A stretch of 64,000 bases of DNA from Turnera subulata (lineage: Eukaryota > Streptophyta > Magnoliopsida > Malpighiales > Passifloraceae): contig JAKUCV010001126.1 in the NCBI GenBank assembly GCA_028386065.3, forward strand, positions 109,640 through 173,639, in the 5' to 3' direction. The translations under genes and the position numbers were made by a program. The notes under the pieces were generated by a model. The model was not told where the DNA came from. It ran no database searches and saw only the letters and a program-made list of their open reading frames with translations. This document shows positions 23,159-35,944 of the stretch, one piece after another. How positions within the stretch are numbered: position 1 is the stretch's first letter; each line of letters starts with the position of its first letter.

Positions 23159-26059
23159 TTTTGAGGTCTTTGTTGTTGTGTGTGTGTATATATATGCACA
23201 CAACACGTAGAAATGCTTGGGGGAGGAGAAGGCTAGGGGGGATAGAGAGTTGGGGGGTGGATTACTTGGTTATAAGAGAGGGTAGAAGAGAGGTGAAGGA
23301 GGAGGAGGGTGTGGGTTGGTGAGTTGGATTTTCTTGAGGAGCAGAGAAGGGATGATAAAAATGTTTTTGGGGTAATAAAATAGACCCAAGTTGGTCCTTC
23401 TTGTAATACTAATTATAATGTATGTGTAGTTATCGATTATCATCACAAACAAATATATCTGTAATTATCATGAGTCGGTTCCCCGCTGGTTGAACCCAAA
23501 TGCCTTTTTTTTTTTTTTGTATCATTTGAAAGGAACTTACCTTCGATAAGAAAAGAAAACAACTTTCCAAATAAAACAATTTTCGCATGTTCATGTGGTT
23601 TTTCTTTATCATCAGGAAGCGATTCTTTTCCAATTTCTTACAATTTTAACTAGTTATAATTAACGTATGTATTGATTCATTCAGCAATTTGAACCATTGG
23701 GTCATTCTCCAATTCAACCATAGAGTTGGTTCTCATGAACAGACCCAAATGCTAACTTGATTTTTAATTATCAATAGTTTCTGAAAAAAAAAATATAAAA
23801 CCAATTTCGTTCTCGATTGAAATGGGATTCTTTTGGTTGCTCTTTCCATATTGAGAGTTTTGCCTTGACTAATCGGACTCAATCTAGACGCGCACCTAAT
23901 TATGGTAAGCAAGTCTAACAAAATGGCATTAGAGATTGAATTTATAGTAAGCAAATCTCATACATGGTAGAGATTGAGATACCAAATGTAGTATAGTTTC
24001 CCAAATGAGATTGTCAAATTCGATGAAATCTCAAGTAAAAAGATTTAGATGGGTTTGAATTTTCGGATTAGTGAGAGATGCCTTATTAGCCGCCACTCGT
24101 TTGAAAAAATACAACTGCAATATGGTGATCTTTCTTACATTGATTTTACATAAGTTTATAAATATACATACAAATATTATGCAAATTTGTTATTCATCTT
24201 GTCAGAATGTTGTACCTATCAGCATTCTGCGTCAAGAAAGAAGAATCACATGGGATTAGTAGGAATCCACAGAATGAGATTTTGGGATGCAAATGGTCTC
24301 AAGTTGGTTCGTGACCTGATATCTGTCCCAAATTGGCCAAACTGTTGCCTGATTCAATTAATGGAGTGGTCACCGTTATGTAGGAATGGTTGCAATATGG
24401 TTGTCCAGGATTTAAACGTAAACCATTGCGATCCAGTTTTTTTAGATTTGCAAGCAAGTGGCCCATTTTAAAATATTTCAAGTTGATTTAATTTTAGCCT
24501 GCTCTGAAAATATTTACAGCCAATTTCGAAAGGATGTCATGTCATGTCCTCTCATTTACAAGATAACTCCAAGCAAATCACAAAGTAAAGGTGACAATTG
24601 CCGATACTACTATGTACTAGTACCATTATATGATCGCCTTTCTAGGCAAACATATGTCATCATCATTATCAGAAAAGGGTTTTGCCTATTTGTAGAAAGA
24701 CAAAAAGAAGAGGGCGAGTTTTGTAGTAACTTTCAATTTTGACTCTATCTTACATGCAAAGAAAATGGCGACTTTGTAACCTATTCAAATTAAAAAGCTG
24801 CAAATTGCATTTGCCAATGTATTTTATTCAAATGGACTCAACAAATAGGCTATCAAGTTGCTGGAGAAACGTAAGCCGAAGGATAAGATAAGCATTGGAC
24901 TGATCCAGGTGCAGACTGTAAATTAAAACACAATTTTTAGGAAAAAAAAAGAATTCGCCAACTTGGCCAATTGCTTCTTGTCAGATTATGTGCTTTTTGT
25001 TTGACAAACAGTTTTTAACCGGGCCACCTGCACTTCAAATTATAGGATTAAATCCATCTCGAAGAAGAATCCCTCTAGTTTTGTAGTATTTATATACTTT
25101 CTACATTGAAGATCAAAAAAAATATATATACTTCTACATTGTTTTTTTTTGGCCAAATATACTTCTACGTTGGTATAAATACATAATCAGCTACATTTGT
25201 ATAAAAACATAAAAATAATTAGCAACTGGCTAGCTGCCTTTACCATCTCCACCATGCCCGCCAAGCAAACCGTGTTTGTTCTAACACTTTGTCCATTGGG
25301 TATTACGAGTCTCATTCAGACTAATTCAAATTCAATGTGGATCATACATCTGATTATAGTTGATTATAATGGGTGAGCCTATCAATAAGAATTTCAGCAT
25401 ACCCTAAACATATTTAAGCGGAATCACATCATTTACTACTAGGACTAACCCACATTGGTGGTATTTCTTTAATACTTTTGGGATGCTTTAACGTGATTCT
25501 TGATCTTCTATCTTTGTTGTCAAACACTTCAAAAGAAAAAAAAATTCTGGTCTCCTCTATCTTTCTCTTCCTCTGGTATTAGTATAAAAACAACTGATGA
25601 ACAACTTGGACCGCTTTGGCACATGATCCCCAGGTACGGTTTTTTCCTGCCACTGGTCCTGGGACCCATTCTCACAAATTGGGCTTAGTTTATCCATGGT
25701 TTATTAATGTCATCAAGTCTCTCGTGCACTGGCTTTAATAATTAATACTTCCTCTTCAGGTATCGAATTTTTCTAATTAATTAGATTGGTTTCTTTCTTG
25801 TAGTATTGTTTTTAAGAAATATATAACTTGGTTTCTCTTAAAGAAAGAATTTCTTATTTTTGTTTTGGGTTTAGATTCCTTCTCCGCCCTCACGATTTGT
25901 TTCTTACTGAGTGATTATTCTCTTTTCAGTTTTCTCCTCTTAAAAATATCCCAAATATCACCGCCTCGCTTCCACTTGCCATTTAAAAACAGTATGCAAC
26001 AGCAAGGTGTGGCTCTCTTGTCTTTCGATGAGACCATTTCAAGGCCTAGATTGGGAAGT
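23159..26059. other. intergenic, upstream of the ABA receptor gene
   Basis: No gene was found. The first 200-300 bases next to the receptor are purine-rich on the plus strand (GGGAGG/GAGAGA runs at about 23,218-23,350) and probably belong to its promoter or leader. The rest is AT-rich. No repeat borders were recognised. Confidence 0.5.
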
Positions 26060-26069
26060 CAAGTATGAT

Positions 26070-28012
26070 GGGTTAATTATGTTTGGACCCCCTGAATTCA
26101 GGTTTATTTTTCAATAACCACTCGAACTTTTTTTTTCGTCAATTCACCACCTGAACTCTCAATTTCGTTCCAATTGGTGCTTCCGTTCATTGGCCATGGG
26201 TTCCGTCAGTTAGCACAGACGGAAATCACGGATTGGCGACACATGTTTTAATCCTGGCCGCCCATTTTTTCCAATAAATTTATTTTTACATAAAACTAAA
26301 TAAAATTCAAGTAAAAAATAAAAAAAATAAGAAAAACAAACAAGAATATTTATATGAAAGATAAAAACAGAAAAATAAAGAAACAAAAAATTATCCCCAA
26401 TCGTCCCTATCCATCACCAAACAACCTCACCTACCGACCCACACCCAGGTTGCGAGCCGCCGCAACCACGGCCAGACCACCCCTCTCCATGTGGCGTCAA
26501 CGCTTCTGGCCTCGCCGTCCGGGTTCTTGAGGCAAGCCTGCATCAAATCCCTCCCCAATTCCTCTCATCCCCCTCCAGTGCAGAGCTCTTGACCTCTGCT
26601 TAAGTGTCGCCAACTCCATCATCTTGTCTTCCTCTCGCCATCGAAGAATGCCACCGCTGCCATTCGAACTCCTCACGCCTTCCTCCGTAGTCGCCTTTGC
26701 TATTGCGAGTAGGGCGAGGATTGAGCGCGACGGGGACCGTTTGCGTGTGAGCATGTGCCATCGCCGCCTCCGCTATTTGTCGGTAAGCCCCAGTCTTCCC
26801 TTCTTCTTCTTCTCGGTTTGGTTTGTGTGGAACTGTCTGATTGGGGTTGTGCCGGTGTTTATCTTATGGCGGCGGGTTGTGTTCTGTTGGTGGCTGGAGT
26901 TGTTGTTGTCTTGGTAGGGGGCTCGACGGATGAGGGTGGTTGCTGTGTTCGACCGGGGATGGTTGCAAGTTGTGTTGTCGTGCAGGTTTGGGCACGGTAG
27001 TGGGTTGGTGTTGAGGATTTTCTCAGCAATGAAGCTCGGGTTGCCTGGGGACTGTTTCGGACAGATTGGGTTTTGCTTTCCGGGTAAGGATTCAATTCCC
27101 CAATCTTTGTTCTTTTTGATGTTTGAATAGTGGGTATTGATGACTGAACTGGATGTTTCGGATTGTTGGTGCGTGGGCTTGCTGCTGGTTGTTCTGGATG
27201 GTGGAAGTGGCTCCAGGTTCGTTGCTGGTGGTTTTTCCGGTCGAGTTTGCTGCAGTTTAACGGATCCTAGAGATTCGGACAGTTTTGGGCTTATTCCTTC
27301 CTTGAGTTCACTCACAATGTCGTCGGAATCTGGGCAGGAACGGGTTCCAACAGAAAAACCGCCGCGACATGGTAGCCCACGCCATGCCCCTGATCCCCGG
27401 CCAAAAAGGTATTCTCCACGAGGAGCCCCATCATCCCTTTCACCTCCTCCAAATCCCACGAATTCTTCTGCAACAACTCGAAGAAACCTATGAACGAAGC
27501 GGCGAATCAGGAGGTATGCGCGGCGAGGAGGAGGAGGAGCGAGGGGCATGGGGGGAGGAAGAAGAAAAGAGAAAAAAAGAAGAAGAAGAGAAAAAAAGGG
27601 CAGCAAAGAGGAGGATGAGGAAGATGAAAAAAGAAAAGAGAAAAAAAAAGAAGAAAAAAATGGAGCAGCGGGAGGAAGAAGAAAAAGAAAAGAGAGAGAA
27701 AAAAAGAGAGGAATTATTAATTTAATAAACAATTTTTTTCAGATATGGATATTTCTTTTTTTTATTTTTACTTAAATTTTATTTAGTTTTATGTAAAAAT
27801 AAATTTATTGGAAAAAATGGGCGGCCAGGATTAAAACATGTGTCGCCAATCCGTGATTTCCGTTTGTGCTAATTGACGGAACCCATGGCCAATGGACGGA
27901 AGCACCAATTGGAACGAAATTGAGATTTCAGGTGGTGAATTGACGAAAAAAAAAGTTCGACTGGTTATTGAAAAATAAACCTGAATTCAGGGGGTCCAAA
28001 CGTAATTAACCC
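26070..28012. mobile_element. Mutator-like DNA transposon (non-autonomous, possible Pack-MULE)
   Basis: Long terminal inverted repeats of about 250 bases (26,070 to about 26,330 and about 27,755 to 28,012) begin GGGTTAATTA. They are flanked by the 10-bp target duplication CAAGTATGAT (26,060-26,069 and 28,013-28,022). Long TIRs and a 9-11-bp duplication are the mark of Mutator-like elements. No transposase motif is seen. The interior (about 26,400-27,570) is much richer in GC than the TIRs and flanks. It contains CDS-like stretches and a GGTAAGCCC donor-like site (about 26,780), and ends in a purine-rich low-complexity run (about 27,500-27,715). This composition suggests captured host gene fragments, but I could not name the donor gene. 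Confidence 0.85.
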
Positions 28013-28022
28013 CAAGTATGAT

Positions 28023-30951
28023 GGTTTCTTCTTTTTTTAAAAAAAAAAATTTGTCCTAATAAGTTAATCACTCCCCCCAGATAGAAATGAAATTGCTTTT
28101 ATTATTTGACTTAATTAATTATTGTTTAATTCCAGTTGATCCTGTGGATAGATTCAATTAATTGCATCCTTTCTTGGTACATTGGTCATGTTTCATTAAT
28201 TCGTGCGTGAAATGACTAAAAATTCCTAGCGAAACTACTGCGGCTTATCTCTTCCGAATCTGATGCTTAAAATTGTTCAAACTGAGTTGGCCTTTTTCCT
28301 CTTTAAGTTAAAAGTGGAAAAAAATAAATGAAACAGAAAACCTTTTCCAGAACTAAAAAAGAGAAAGAAAAACTTTAATTCGGCGACAAAATGAATCGGG
28401 AAGCATATCACTAGAAGATTAAGCTTCAATAAGTTGATGAAAGCTAGTATTAATTAGTGCGTCCAAGAAGATCGCACTCTCTAGTAGTCTCTCCTACTTG
28501 ACGTCCATGATTAACCAAAAAAACTATAACCATTAATATATATTCAGATATATTTTATGATCGAGACATGAATTTGAAGTTTACATGCAGAAGTGATGCG
28601 TTGATTGTCAGGTTGTAAGAGTAGTTAACACTATAAACCAAAAAGAGATACTATTTGGTTTGCAGCTTTACTTGCTTGCGTGACCGTAGGAACCAGGAAC
28701 ATGACCTCTGAGGATGAGAAAGGGCAGTTTGACAACTTGGATATGTATGATTATATTATTTTCTTAGTTAATTTCCCCAAAGATATCAAGATTTTGCTAA
28801 TCATGAAGTTTTAATTAATATACCAGTTTCGGCTGCGCTGCATAAACCTCAACAAAATAATCCAAAAAAATTTGCTTTAAAAATGTAGATTATCACGAGT
28901 CACGACTTTATTCACACCACATATACTAAGAGCAACCTGTAAGAACCACAAGCTAAACAAATAAATATACATATTGGCCCGATATCAATTTGTGCCAATC
29001 AATCTTCGAATTGTTAATTAGTACTGTCGTAAGAAATTTTAATTTAAGTTCATACACTAATTATAAGCACAATAGATAACTTGCAACTCCTCTTTCGATC
29101 TATAGCGTGCAAGTAAATTAAGTAGGCTAAGCTAGACGAAAAAGATAGAATCAGTTGCTCCCGATTATTATCCAAATTTCAAGCGATATAGATATGAAAA
29201 ATGAATCATTGCAAAGAACAAAAGGAAGATTTAGTTTCAGCCGAATCCTTGTCCCTGTAAGTCTTTTTTCTGATCTTTCTGATCAAATATTTGGTCATAC
29301 GAAGAATGTGAGTGAAGAAAAAAAAAAGGGAAAAGAAGAAAAAGACGAATAAGCATGTGACTGATAACACATATGTGATTATATAGACTCTTGGTCGCGT
29401 ATATTGAAATGTGATAGGGAAAGGACAAAATTGAAAGGTCCGGTCTAGTTGCATACTGTACTTATTGTAGTTTGACAGTACATACTGTCAGAAACTTCTT
29501 GAAGATACCCGGCAAGAAAAGAAGAAAAATCGTAAATATGGGGAGAAGGGAGAAGATAATGTAATCGCAAGGAATCTTCCTTCGTTATTTTCATGCAAGC
29601 TTTCGTGGATAATTAATTAAAGGATTAAGTTTCAAAGCAGACAGAAAGAGAGATGTGGTTCATTGGTAATTACCAAAAAAGACATTTAAATTGAAAGGAC
29701 ATATATATTCTAACATCATGAATATTCTAGTTCCAACCGGCTCTTTTAATTCCAGATTTTGCCAAACAAAACTGGAAAGAGCTGGGTTAATATACTTATT
29801 TGATTGGTAAGAGATTGGTAATAATTGAGTACCAAGTATGATCATTAACTTTGAAAATTAGTTTTGCTAAGCCAAATTCTTCTTTGTAACTATGAAAACT
29901 AATTAATTTCTTCTTTCTATTCACTTTGGCATGGAATTTTCTGGTTTTGCTTGCATGCTAATTTGGTTTGGATGGTAATCATGATGCATGTAGTTAACTT
30001 CTTGAAATCTCTGGCCATGAATAGTAAATAGTAACAGTCAATGAGTAGTTTTGCAGCCAAGTATCCCATGATTATCATCGTGGCCAATTGGCCATGATTA
30101 GTAACAATATTTTTCGTTAACTTGAAATCTCTGCCATAGTTTAGTACTCGTTCTATCCTTTCACCGTCTCTTTCTTTGACTGGAAAACAAAAATACTCGC
30201 CACAAGATAAAGTTTGACCCTACTGCCCCCAAGTGGGAGGAGGCCTCTGCTGGTTGATGCCGGTATTGTATGTAGTGGTAGACCAAATTTTACCAATGAT
30301 TTTTCTTTTTTCCTTTCTGTTCTCATCATCTACTTTTTTTAATTCCAAATATCATATTTTAGGTTCATTGATAAAGTGCATAATACGCTCCAAACCAAAA
30401 TACAATTCTTATGCAAGCCAACTGATAACATTTAGTTTTAGAAATTGAGTGTCAATATCTTCATGTCCCTTGATTAATTAACTACTATAAAATACTAACG
30501 TAACTTTTTATAAAAACAAATAATGTACCTTAAACATTGGGCAATTAATATAGAAATTGAGAAAGAAATCATATATTCTTTTGGGGATATTATTCTTGTA
30601 CCTTATTTAAATTAACTCCAATGGAACTCTGTAAAATAATAAAAACTTTGTGACAATCAGTGAGCGGTCAAGTTCAAACAGACATTTTTTTAAGGCTGAA
30701 GATGTGGAGTTCGAATTCAGAGTCCTAGCCTAAAAAACCCCAAAAAATTGGTATTGAGTTCATACGAGAATCAGAAAAATGGTATAGAACAGAGCCCAGT
30801 TCCAAGAAAATAGAGTCCATCCAAATTCTGTAATAAAAAAATGAAAGAAAACCAGAAGCACCTTCTCTAGTTTAATTTTGTTCATGGGGCCTAATGCTCA
30901 ACGTGTTTCTTATTCAATTCAATTCAAAAGTATTTTAGAGGAGAAAAAAAA
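28023..30951. other. intergenic, no gene recognised
   Basis: AT-rich with many TTAATTAA-type stretches and poly-A runs. Short open frames (29,155-29,352; 29,206-29,454) are low-complexity. A TGGAGTTCGAATTC stretch (about 30,706-30,719) resembles a pol III B box but has no matching A box that I could place. Confidence 0.5.
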
Positions 30952-31871
30952 TTGGCTTAATGATTCTTCTAGCCCCTCAGTTTGTCACCTATTTTAAATT
31001 TGCCCCGCTAGTTTTTTTCCTCTTGATTTTGCACAACAATTTGTAATTAGTTGTATTTTTGGCCCCTTTAGGTGTTATTGGAACTTTTGCTGACTTGTAA
31101 GTGGTTGCATCTTGTGTTATCACGGGCAAAATAACATTGTTTCCTAACAACAAAGAAATTGAAAAAAATAAATTGAAAGAAAAGGATAATAACTAATTTA
31201 TCCACCTCTCCCATTTAGATCTAATTTTTCTTTTTTTTCTTTTGTGTCAAAATTCACTTCCTTATGTTACCTTACTTATGGGTTAATGGGACCTCTCTTC
31301 CTTATATCAAATGAACTAGCAATTTGAATTCTTCTCTTGTTTTTCAAACCATCACCATCAAGTAGTACTTGGTATGAAGATATGGATTCTTCTCTTGTTT
31401 TTCAAATCATTACCATCAAGTAGTACTTGGTATGAAGAATATAGGTTTTCAATTGTTAGCAAAACCTAATAACTTTTATTTTGTTAAACAATATGTAATG
31501 ATTTAAATTTATGTTTTATCTCTACTATTAATCTTTCGATAAGAACCGTCTTCTATTTTCTTAAAGATATAAGGGAGTGGAAGTAGGAGATGACGCAACC
31601 ATCATCTTGTCGCTAATAATAACTAACCTTTCGTTTCGAAAAAAAATAGTTTAACTTTTTAAAAAAATTAACTAATAACAAATACAAGTCTACACATATC
31701 ATTAAAGATTGCAACCACATACACATCAACAAAATTTCCAAATACACTCCAGCTAGGGGCCAAAAACACAAATAAATGCCAAATTGTTATGTAGAATCGA
31801 GGAAAAGAAAACTCGGGGGCCAATTTCAAAATGAATGTCAAACTGAGGGGCTGAAAATATCATTAAGCCAA
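30952..31871. mobile_element. 920-bp inverted-repeat element (non-autonomous DNA transposon or foldback)
   Basis: The first about 115 bases (30,952 to about 31,068, starting TTGGCTTAATGAT) and the reverse complement of the last about 115 (about 31,755-31,871) match imperfectly over their length. They share GCCCCTCAGTTTG and TTTTTGGCCCC. No clear target duplication was found, so the class is uncertain. Inside lies a 58-bp tandem duplication (about 31,326-31,440). No coding frame. Confidence 0.65.
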
Positions 31872-32203
31872 AATAATTTAATTCAAGTATTCAACAGGGG
31901 AAACCATTTTACCCGCGCGTAATTTATTGATTGTTAAATAAACAAACTGGGCCGTAAAACGATACGTGGCAGATATTAACCGGTAGATAAGAAACGCGGA
32001 TGCGTACAATATAGAACATTCCACCGCAACCCTCTCTTTTTTCTCTCTCTCCTCTCTTTCTCTCGAAAATTTTCTCCAGAGAAAGTCAATTTCTTTGCTT
32101 AGATCTGTTCGGGGATCAAAAGAAAGACCCCCCAAATAGAGTGAAGATCACGGTATTCCCGTGGCTTGATCGAGAGGGGGAGAAAGAGAGCTTATTCGGG
32201 TAA
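31872..32203 (+). promoter_or_regulatory. promoter and 5' leader of the DUF538 gene
   Basis: Short spacer between the inverted-repeat element and the ATG at 32,204. It contains a CT-rich stretch (about 32,030-32,065, CTCTCTTTTTTCTCTCTCTC) typical of plant 5' leaders. No clear TATA box. The transposon end lies only about 330 bases from the start codon. Confidence 0.45.
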
Positions 32204-34277
32204 ATGGATCAGATTTTGAATAAGGTAGGATCCTATTGGCTGGGCCAGAAGGCCAACAAGGAGCTCAATTCTGTAGGCGATGATATCAACGTAAGTTTCC
32301 TTTTCCTGTAGTGGGTTTTTCTTTTTGTGTGGAATCGGATTGTTGATTTTGAATTTCCCGGTCGATCTGGTCATAAAGCTGTTTTCTTTTGTTTTGCAGA
32401 GTTGTTGTTTAGAATTTTTAGATTACGGTGATTTTTGCCCTATAATGTTTGGTTTGTGTGGTTTTTAGTGCAATTATTGTGGCTGGCTGGTTGTTTATAG
32501 GAGTAGAATTTGGCTTTTGTTTGGAAACATAATGGAACGAGAATAAGCCATGAATTCTTCTTAAGAAGCGGACTTTTTAACTGCATATAAGTTTCGTGTG
32601 TTTTTGTTGATGAGGTGATATATTGAAGTTCCTGTTTGGTGGTTTGATGGTTGCCTTTTAATGGTTAGAAAATGAGTTGTCTTGCCTCTTAATTGCCTTT
32701 TTTGCTATATACAAAGAAAGTAGATTGATTATTGCAGAATAGCGTATGATGTTCGATTTATATTACAGCTTAGATAGTTTTGTCTTACTGACAACTTACT
32801 GACAATGAAGCAGAAATGATACTATAATGTTGTAATTTTGTTAAATATGGAACTGGATGCGTATGTTTAGTTGGCTTAGAGTTATTTACTTATGCATATG
32901 TTCCTCTGATGAGGTATGCCCTAATCCAGTTGTGCTTATACTTTTCGTGGATTTTATTATGCAGCTAGTGCACTGTTGAAACTTTTCTGGTGTCTTATTT
33001 AGTTTCTTCTCATGTCTTCTCTTTTTGAACCAGTCATTATCAACCAGTATTGAAGGGGGAGCCAAATGGTTGGTTAACAAAATTAAAGGTATTTGCTTTC
33101 TCCTTGTTTCTTGAATAAAGCATGGTTTCTTTTGTGTTCCTTTCTAATCCTGAATATAATACTGAAGAACAGTGATTCAGTTGTTCAGTAGCAATGAGAC
33201 ATGACCTATTGCTACTGTTGCACTTTCATTCTTAACCATATTACACTCCGGAAATATCAATTTAACTTGCCCTGCATATGCACAATAATTTCTCTAATGA
33301 TGGCTGGTGCTCGAATTTAACGCTGCTATTAGTGATCTTATGTTATAATGTTTTATCCTATCTGCTTTTATATTTTGGGTGATGAATAGGGTTTTAAACA
33401 TCTAACATGGCACCATTAACTATGCACAGAATATATAAGTAGCTTCTGTGATTCAGTTGTCTGGGAGTGATGGGACATAGCCTATAACTGTCTAGCACTC
33501 CCAAGTAGATATGGTAACGTCATTTATTTACCCTGCATAATACACATTGGTTTCTCTAGGAACGGCTGGTGCTCAAATCTGATGCTGCAATTTGTGTCAT
33601 TTCTATTCTTCACTTTTTTTTGGGGTGCTGAATGGCTTTAAACATCTAACTGAACTGGGTGGCATTGACTGAGCTAAAACTGAATTATTTGTCGGAAAGT
33701 ACTTCTTGGCATTTGCCTTTCCAGTGCAGCAATGCTTGTTTCCGATGCATTGCTTTGCTAACTGACTAAAAATGTATGCTGTCATGTGGTTAAATTAGAC
33801 TTTGCAAGGTGACAAGTAGAAAAGATTTCCAAAATGCTATGTTCTAGTAATTGAAAGCTTATGGCTGTTATATCTTTGAATCAATATTTTTCTTTTGCTT
33901 GGTCAGGGAAAATGCAAAAACCATTGCCAGAGCTGCTTACGGAGTATGACTTGGCAATAGGAATCTTTCCCCGCGATGCCACCAACTATGAGTTTAATGA
34001 AGAGACTGGAAAGCTCACTGTCTTTATTCCCGCAGTATGTGAAGTGGGCTACAAAGACTCTACTGTCTTGCGGTTTAACACCACAGTTACTGGGTATCTG
34101 GAGAAAGGGAAACTAGCAGATATTGAGGGGATGAAAACAAAAGTAGTGATTTGGGTGAAAGTGACTTGTATCACATCTGCCGGACCAAAGCTCCATTTCA
34201 CTGCTGGAATGAAGAAAACCAGAGATAGAAGTGCTTACGAGGTTCTTCGAGATGGAGTGGGTGTAGACAAGTTCTAA
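32204..34277 (+). CDS. DUF538 family protein, At5g01610-like (3 exons)
   Basis: Exons 32,204-32,290, 33,034-33,088 and 33,907-34,277 join with matching phases to 170 residues. Exon 1 encodes an N-terminal segment starting MDQILNKVGSYWLGQKA; exon 2 encodes a short helix (SLSTSIEGGAKWL); exon 3 encodes nearly the whole DUF538 domain. That includes LPELLTEYDLAIGIFP, CEVGYKDSTVL, a VTGYLEKGKL strand and a C-terminal GVGVDKF. The closest family member I recall is Arabidopsis At5g01610, whose structure is known but whose function is not. DUF538 proteins are plant-specific, small and often stress-responsive, without a settled biochemical role. No signal peptide or membrane segment is visible. The gene looks intact. 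The introns are 743 and 818 bases. Confidence 0.95.
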
Positions 34278-34820
34278 AGTGTTAGATTTTCCCGAGTCTT
34301 AGTATAATTTTGTGAGCAATTACTCTTTTTAGTCGATACATCTGGACCTCTGTGGTTGAATCAAGTCTGCTGCTGTAATTATGATCACGGATCAAATTAT
34401 AAAATTCCTGGCGTTCCTGCAGCGTATTAATTTATTTGTTCATCCTCTTAATCATTTGGTCACAAATCTGAGGAGCCAGTTTTGGCCTGGGAAGCATTAT
34501 TAAAAACTAAAAATGTCGGTGATTATCTAATTGGCTGAACAGTAATCATGGCAGTTTATGTGGGAAACCTCTTTGTATAAGCGTCCTAAACTTTGTTTAT
34601 GCAGCTTCCTGAACAAGGCGTTTGATATAATTGAAGAAAAGGGATCCAATATGTAGGTATAGCAGTATGTTCTTACAACGCTCTAAATTATTTTCAGTTT
34701 CAGAAGTAGACCTAACGATTTAGATCGATATCAGACACTCATATTTTCAGACGCCACTACTGGGTCAGGAATGAAAATGAAAATAAATTGGGTCAATTAG
34801 GATAGAAAAAGGAAAACTAA
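34278..34820. other. 3' flank of the DUF538 gene
   Basis: AT-rich, probably 3' untranslated region and spacer. No coding frame. A-runs just before the tRNA (34,806-34,810) read as a T-rich stretch on the tRNA strand and could be its pol III terminator. Confidence 0.45.
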
Positions 34821-34891
34821 TGCACCAGCCGGGAATCGAACCCGGGTCTGTACCGTGGCAGGGTACTATTCTACCACTAGACCACTGGTGC
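34821..34891 (-). tRNA. tRNA-Gly (anticodon GCC)
   Basis: On the minus strand a 71-base cloverleaf can be drawn. The acceptor stem is GCACCAG/CTGGTGC (34,885-34,891 with 34,822-34,828), with discriminator A at 34,821. The D arm is GGTCTAGTGGTAGAA (A box) and the T arm is GGGTTCGATTCCC (B box). The anticodon loop CTGCCAC holds GCC (34,857-34,859 on the plus strand). No intron. It looks like a normal nuclear tRNA gene. Confidence 0.96.
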
Positions 34892-35944
34892 TCGGGTGAT
34901 GATGATCTTTCCCAATTTTAAATCAATGAAAAAGGCCATTACAACTGATTATTCAGCATATGGAGGCAATTTCCAACCTTTTCCAACAGACTGCGGCCGG
35001 GTGTTCTATGATAAAAATATAATTATAACATGACTAACCTTTTGTTTTATACTATAGCACACGACCAAACTAGCAGTTTATGGTGTTTCTATCAGGGGCA
35101 ATGGCATGCTCCAAAGAAATCTCGGCAATTCCCAGCGGGCACTGGTCCCTCTTTTTACCATTTCTCTATGCCATTACAACTTGTAAATGGCGGCTTTGTG
35201 ATTGAATTAGTGTACTACTTAAATAACAAGAAAGCTAATATGTTCTTGCTCAAGTTGCTGAGGATACATTAGACCCCACATTTGGCAAGTAAAACAAAGA
35301 AAAGCAAAGTGATATTCGCAGCACAGCAGAGAAAATTCTGTAAATACCAAGCGATTTAGGACTTAAATACACCATCACATCCATTCTGCTTTACCCAAAA
35401 TTACCATAATTTGTGGGAGAGCATTTTCTTTAGTTTAAAAAAGAAGGCCAAATTCTGTAATCTTTTGTGCATAAGTAATATATGTAGCTTCCAGACAAAA
35501 AAAAGGGCACCAATTTCTGTAGAAATAGAAGTGGAATGTTAAAAATGTATACTTGTTTTTATATTTCCCATCAAATTTCGTGTTAGTCATCCCGGCAAAA
35601 AGGTCTAAGATCAATTATAATTCTAATTTGTCATCCTAAATCTCGATAGAGGTTAAAGTATCCAAAGGGCTCCTAAACAATGCTAAAAGAAAGCCGCCAA
35701 TATAAAATAACATTTAACTTTCACCATCCCTCAAGCCGGAGTAGAGGGAAAATCTCCACTGTATAATTAACATGTTGGTAAGACTTCTCAAGTAACCCAA
35801 CAAGTACCCCTGTAAAATGAATAACCGAGTCAGGTTGTACGGCTGCTATGTTTTGCCCTCTAGAAAGGTAGTGTTGTTAAGGTGATGTATAGTTTGTAGA
35901 AGTTGCTGTAGTGGAATGATGCTCACGGAGCTTCAACAAAGAAC
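34892..35944. other. intergenic; 3' flank of the mitoferrin gene
   Basis: No gene recognised. AT-rich with a few weak open frames (for example 35,030-35,272) that show no family resemblance. The right end should include the 3' untranslated region of the carrier gene on the minus strand. Confidence 0.45.

Noticed and set aside
22256..23201. long minus-strand frames overlapping the receptor in other phases
   Set aside because: High GC content removes stops in all frames; only the PYL frame has homology.
26773..27732. 319-codon open frame on the minus strand
   Set aside because: Mostly low-complexity Phe/Leu/Ser and Pro/Thr text produced by purine-rich DNA inside the Mutator-like element; no domain.
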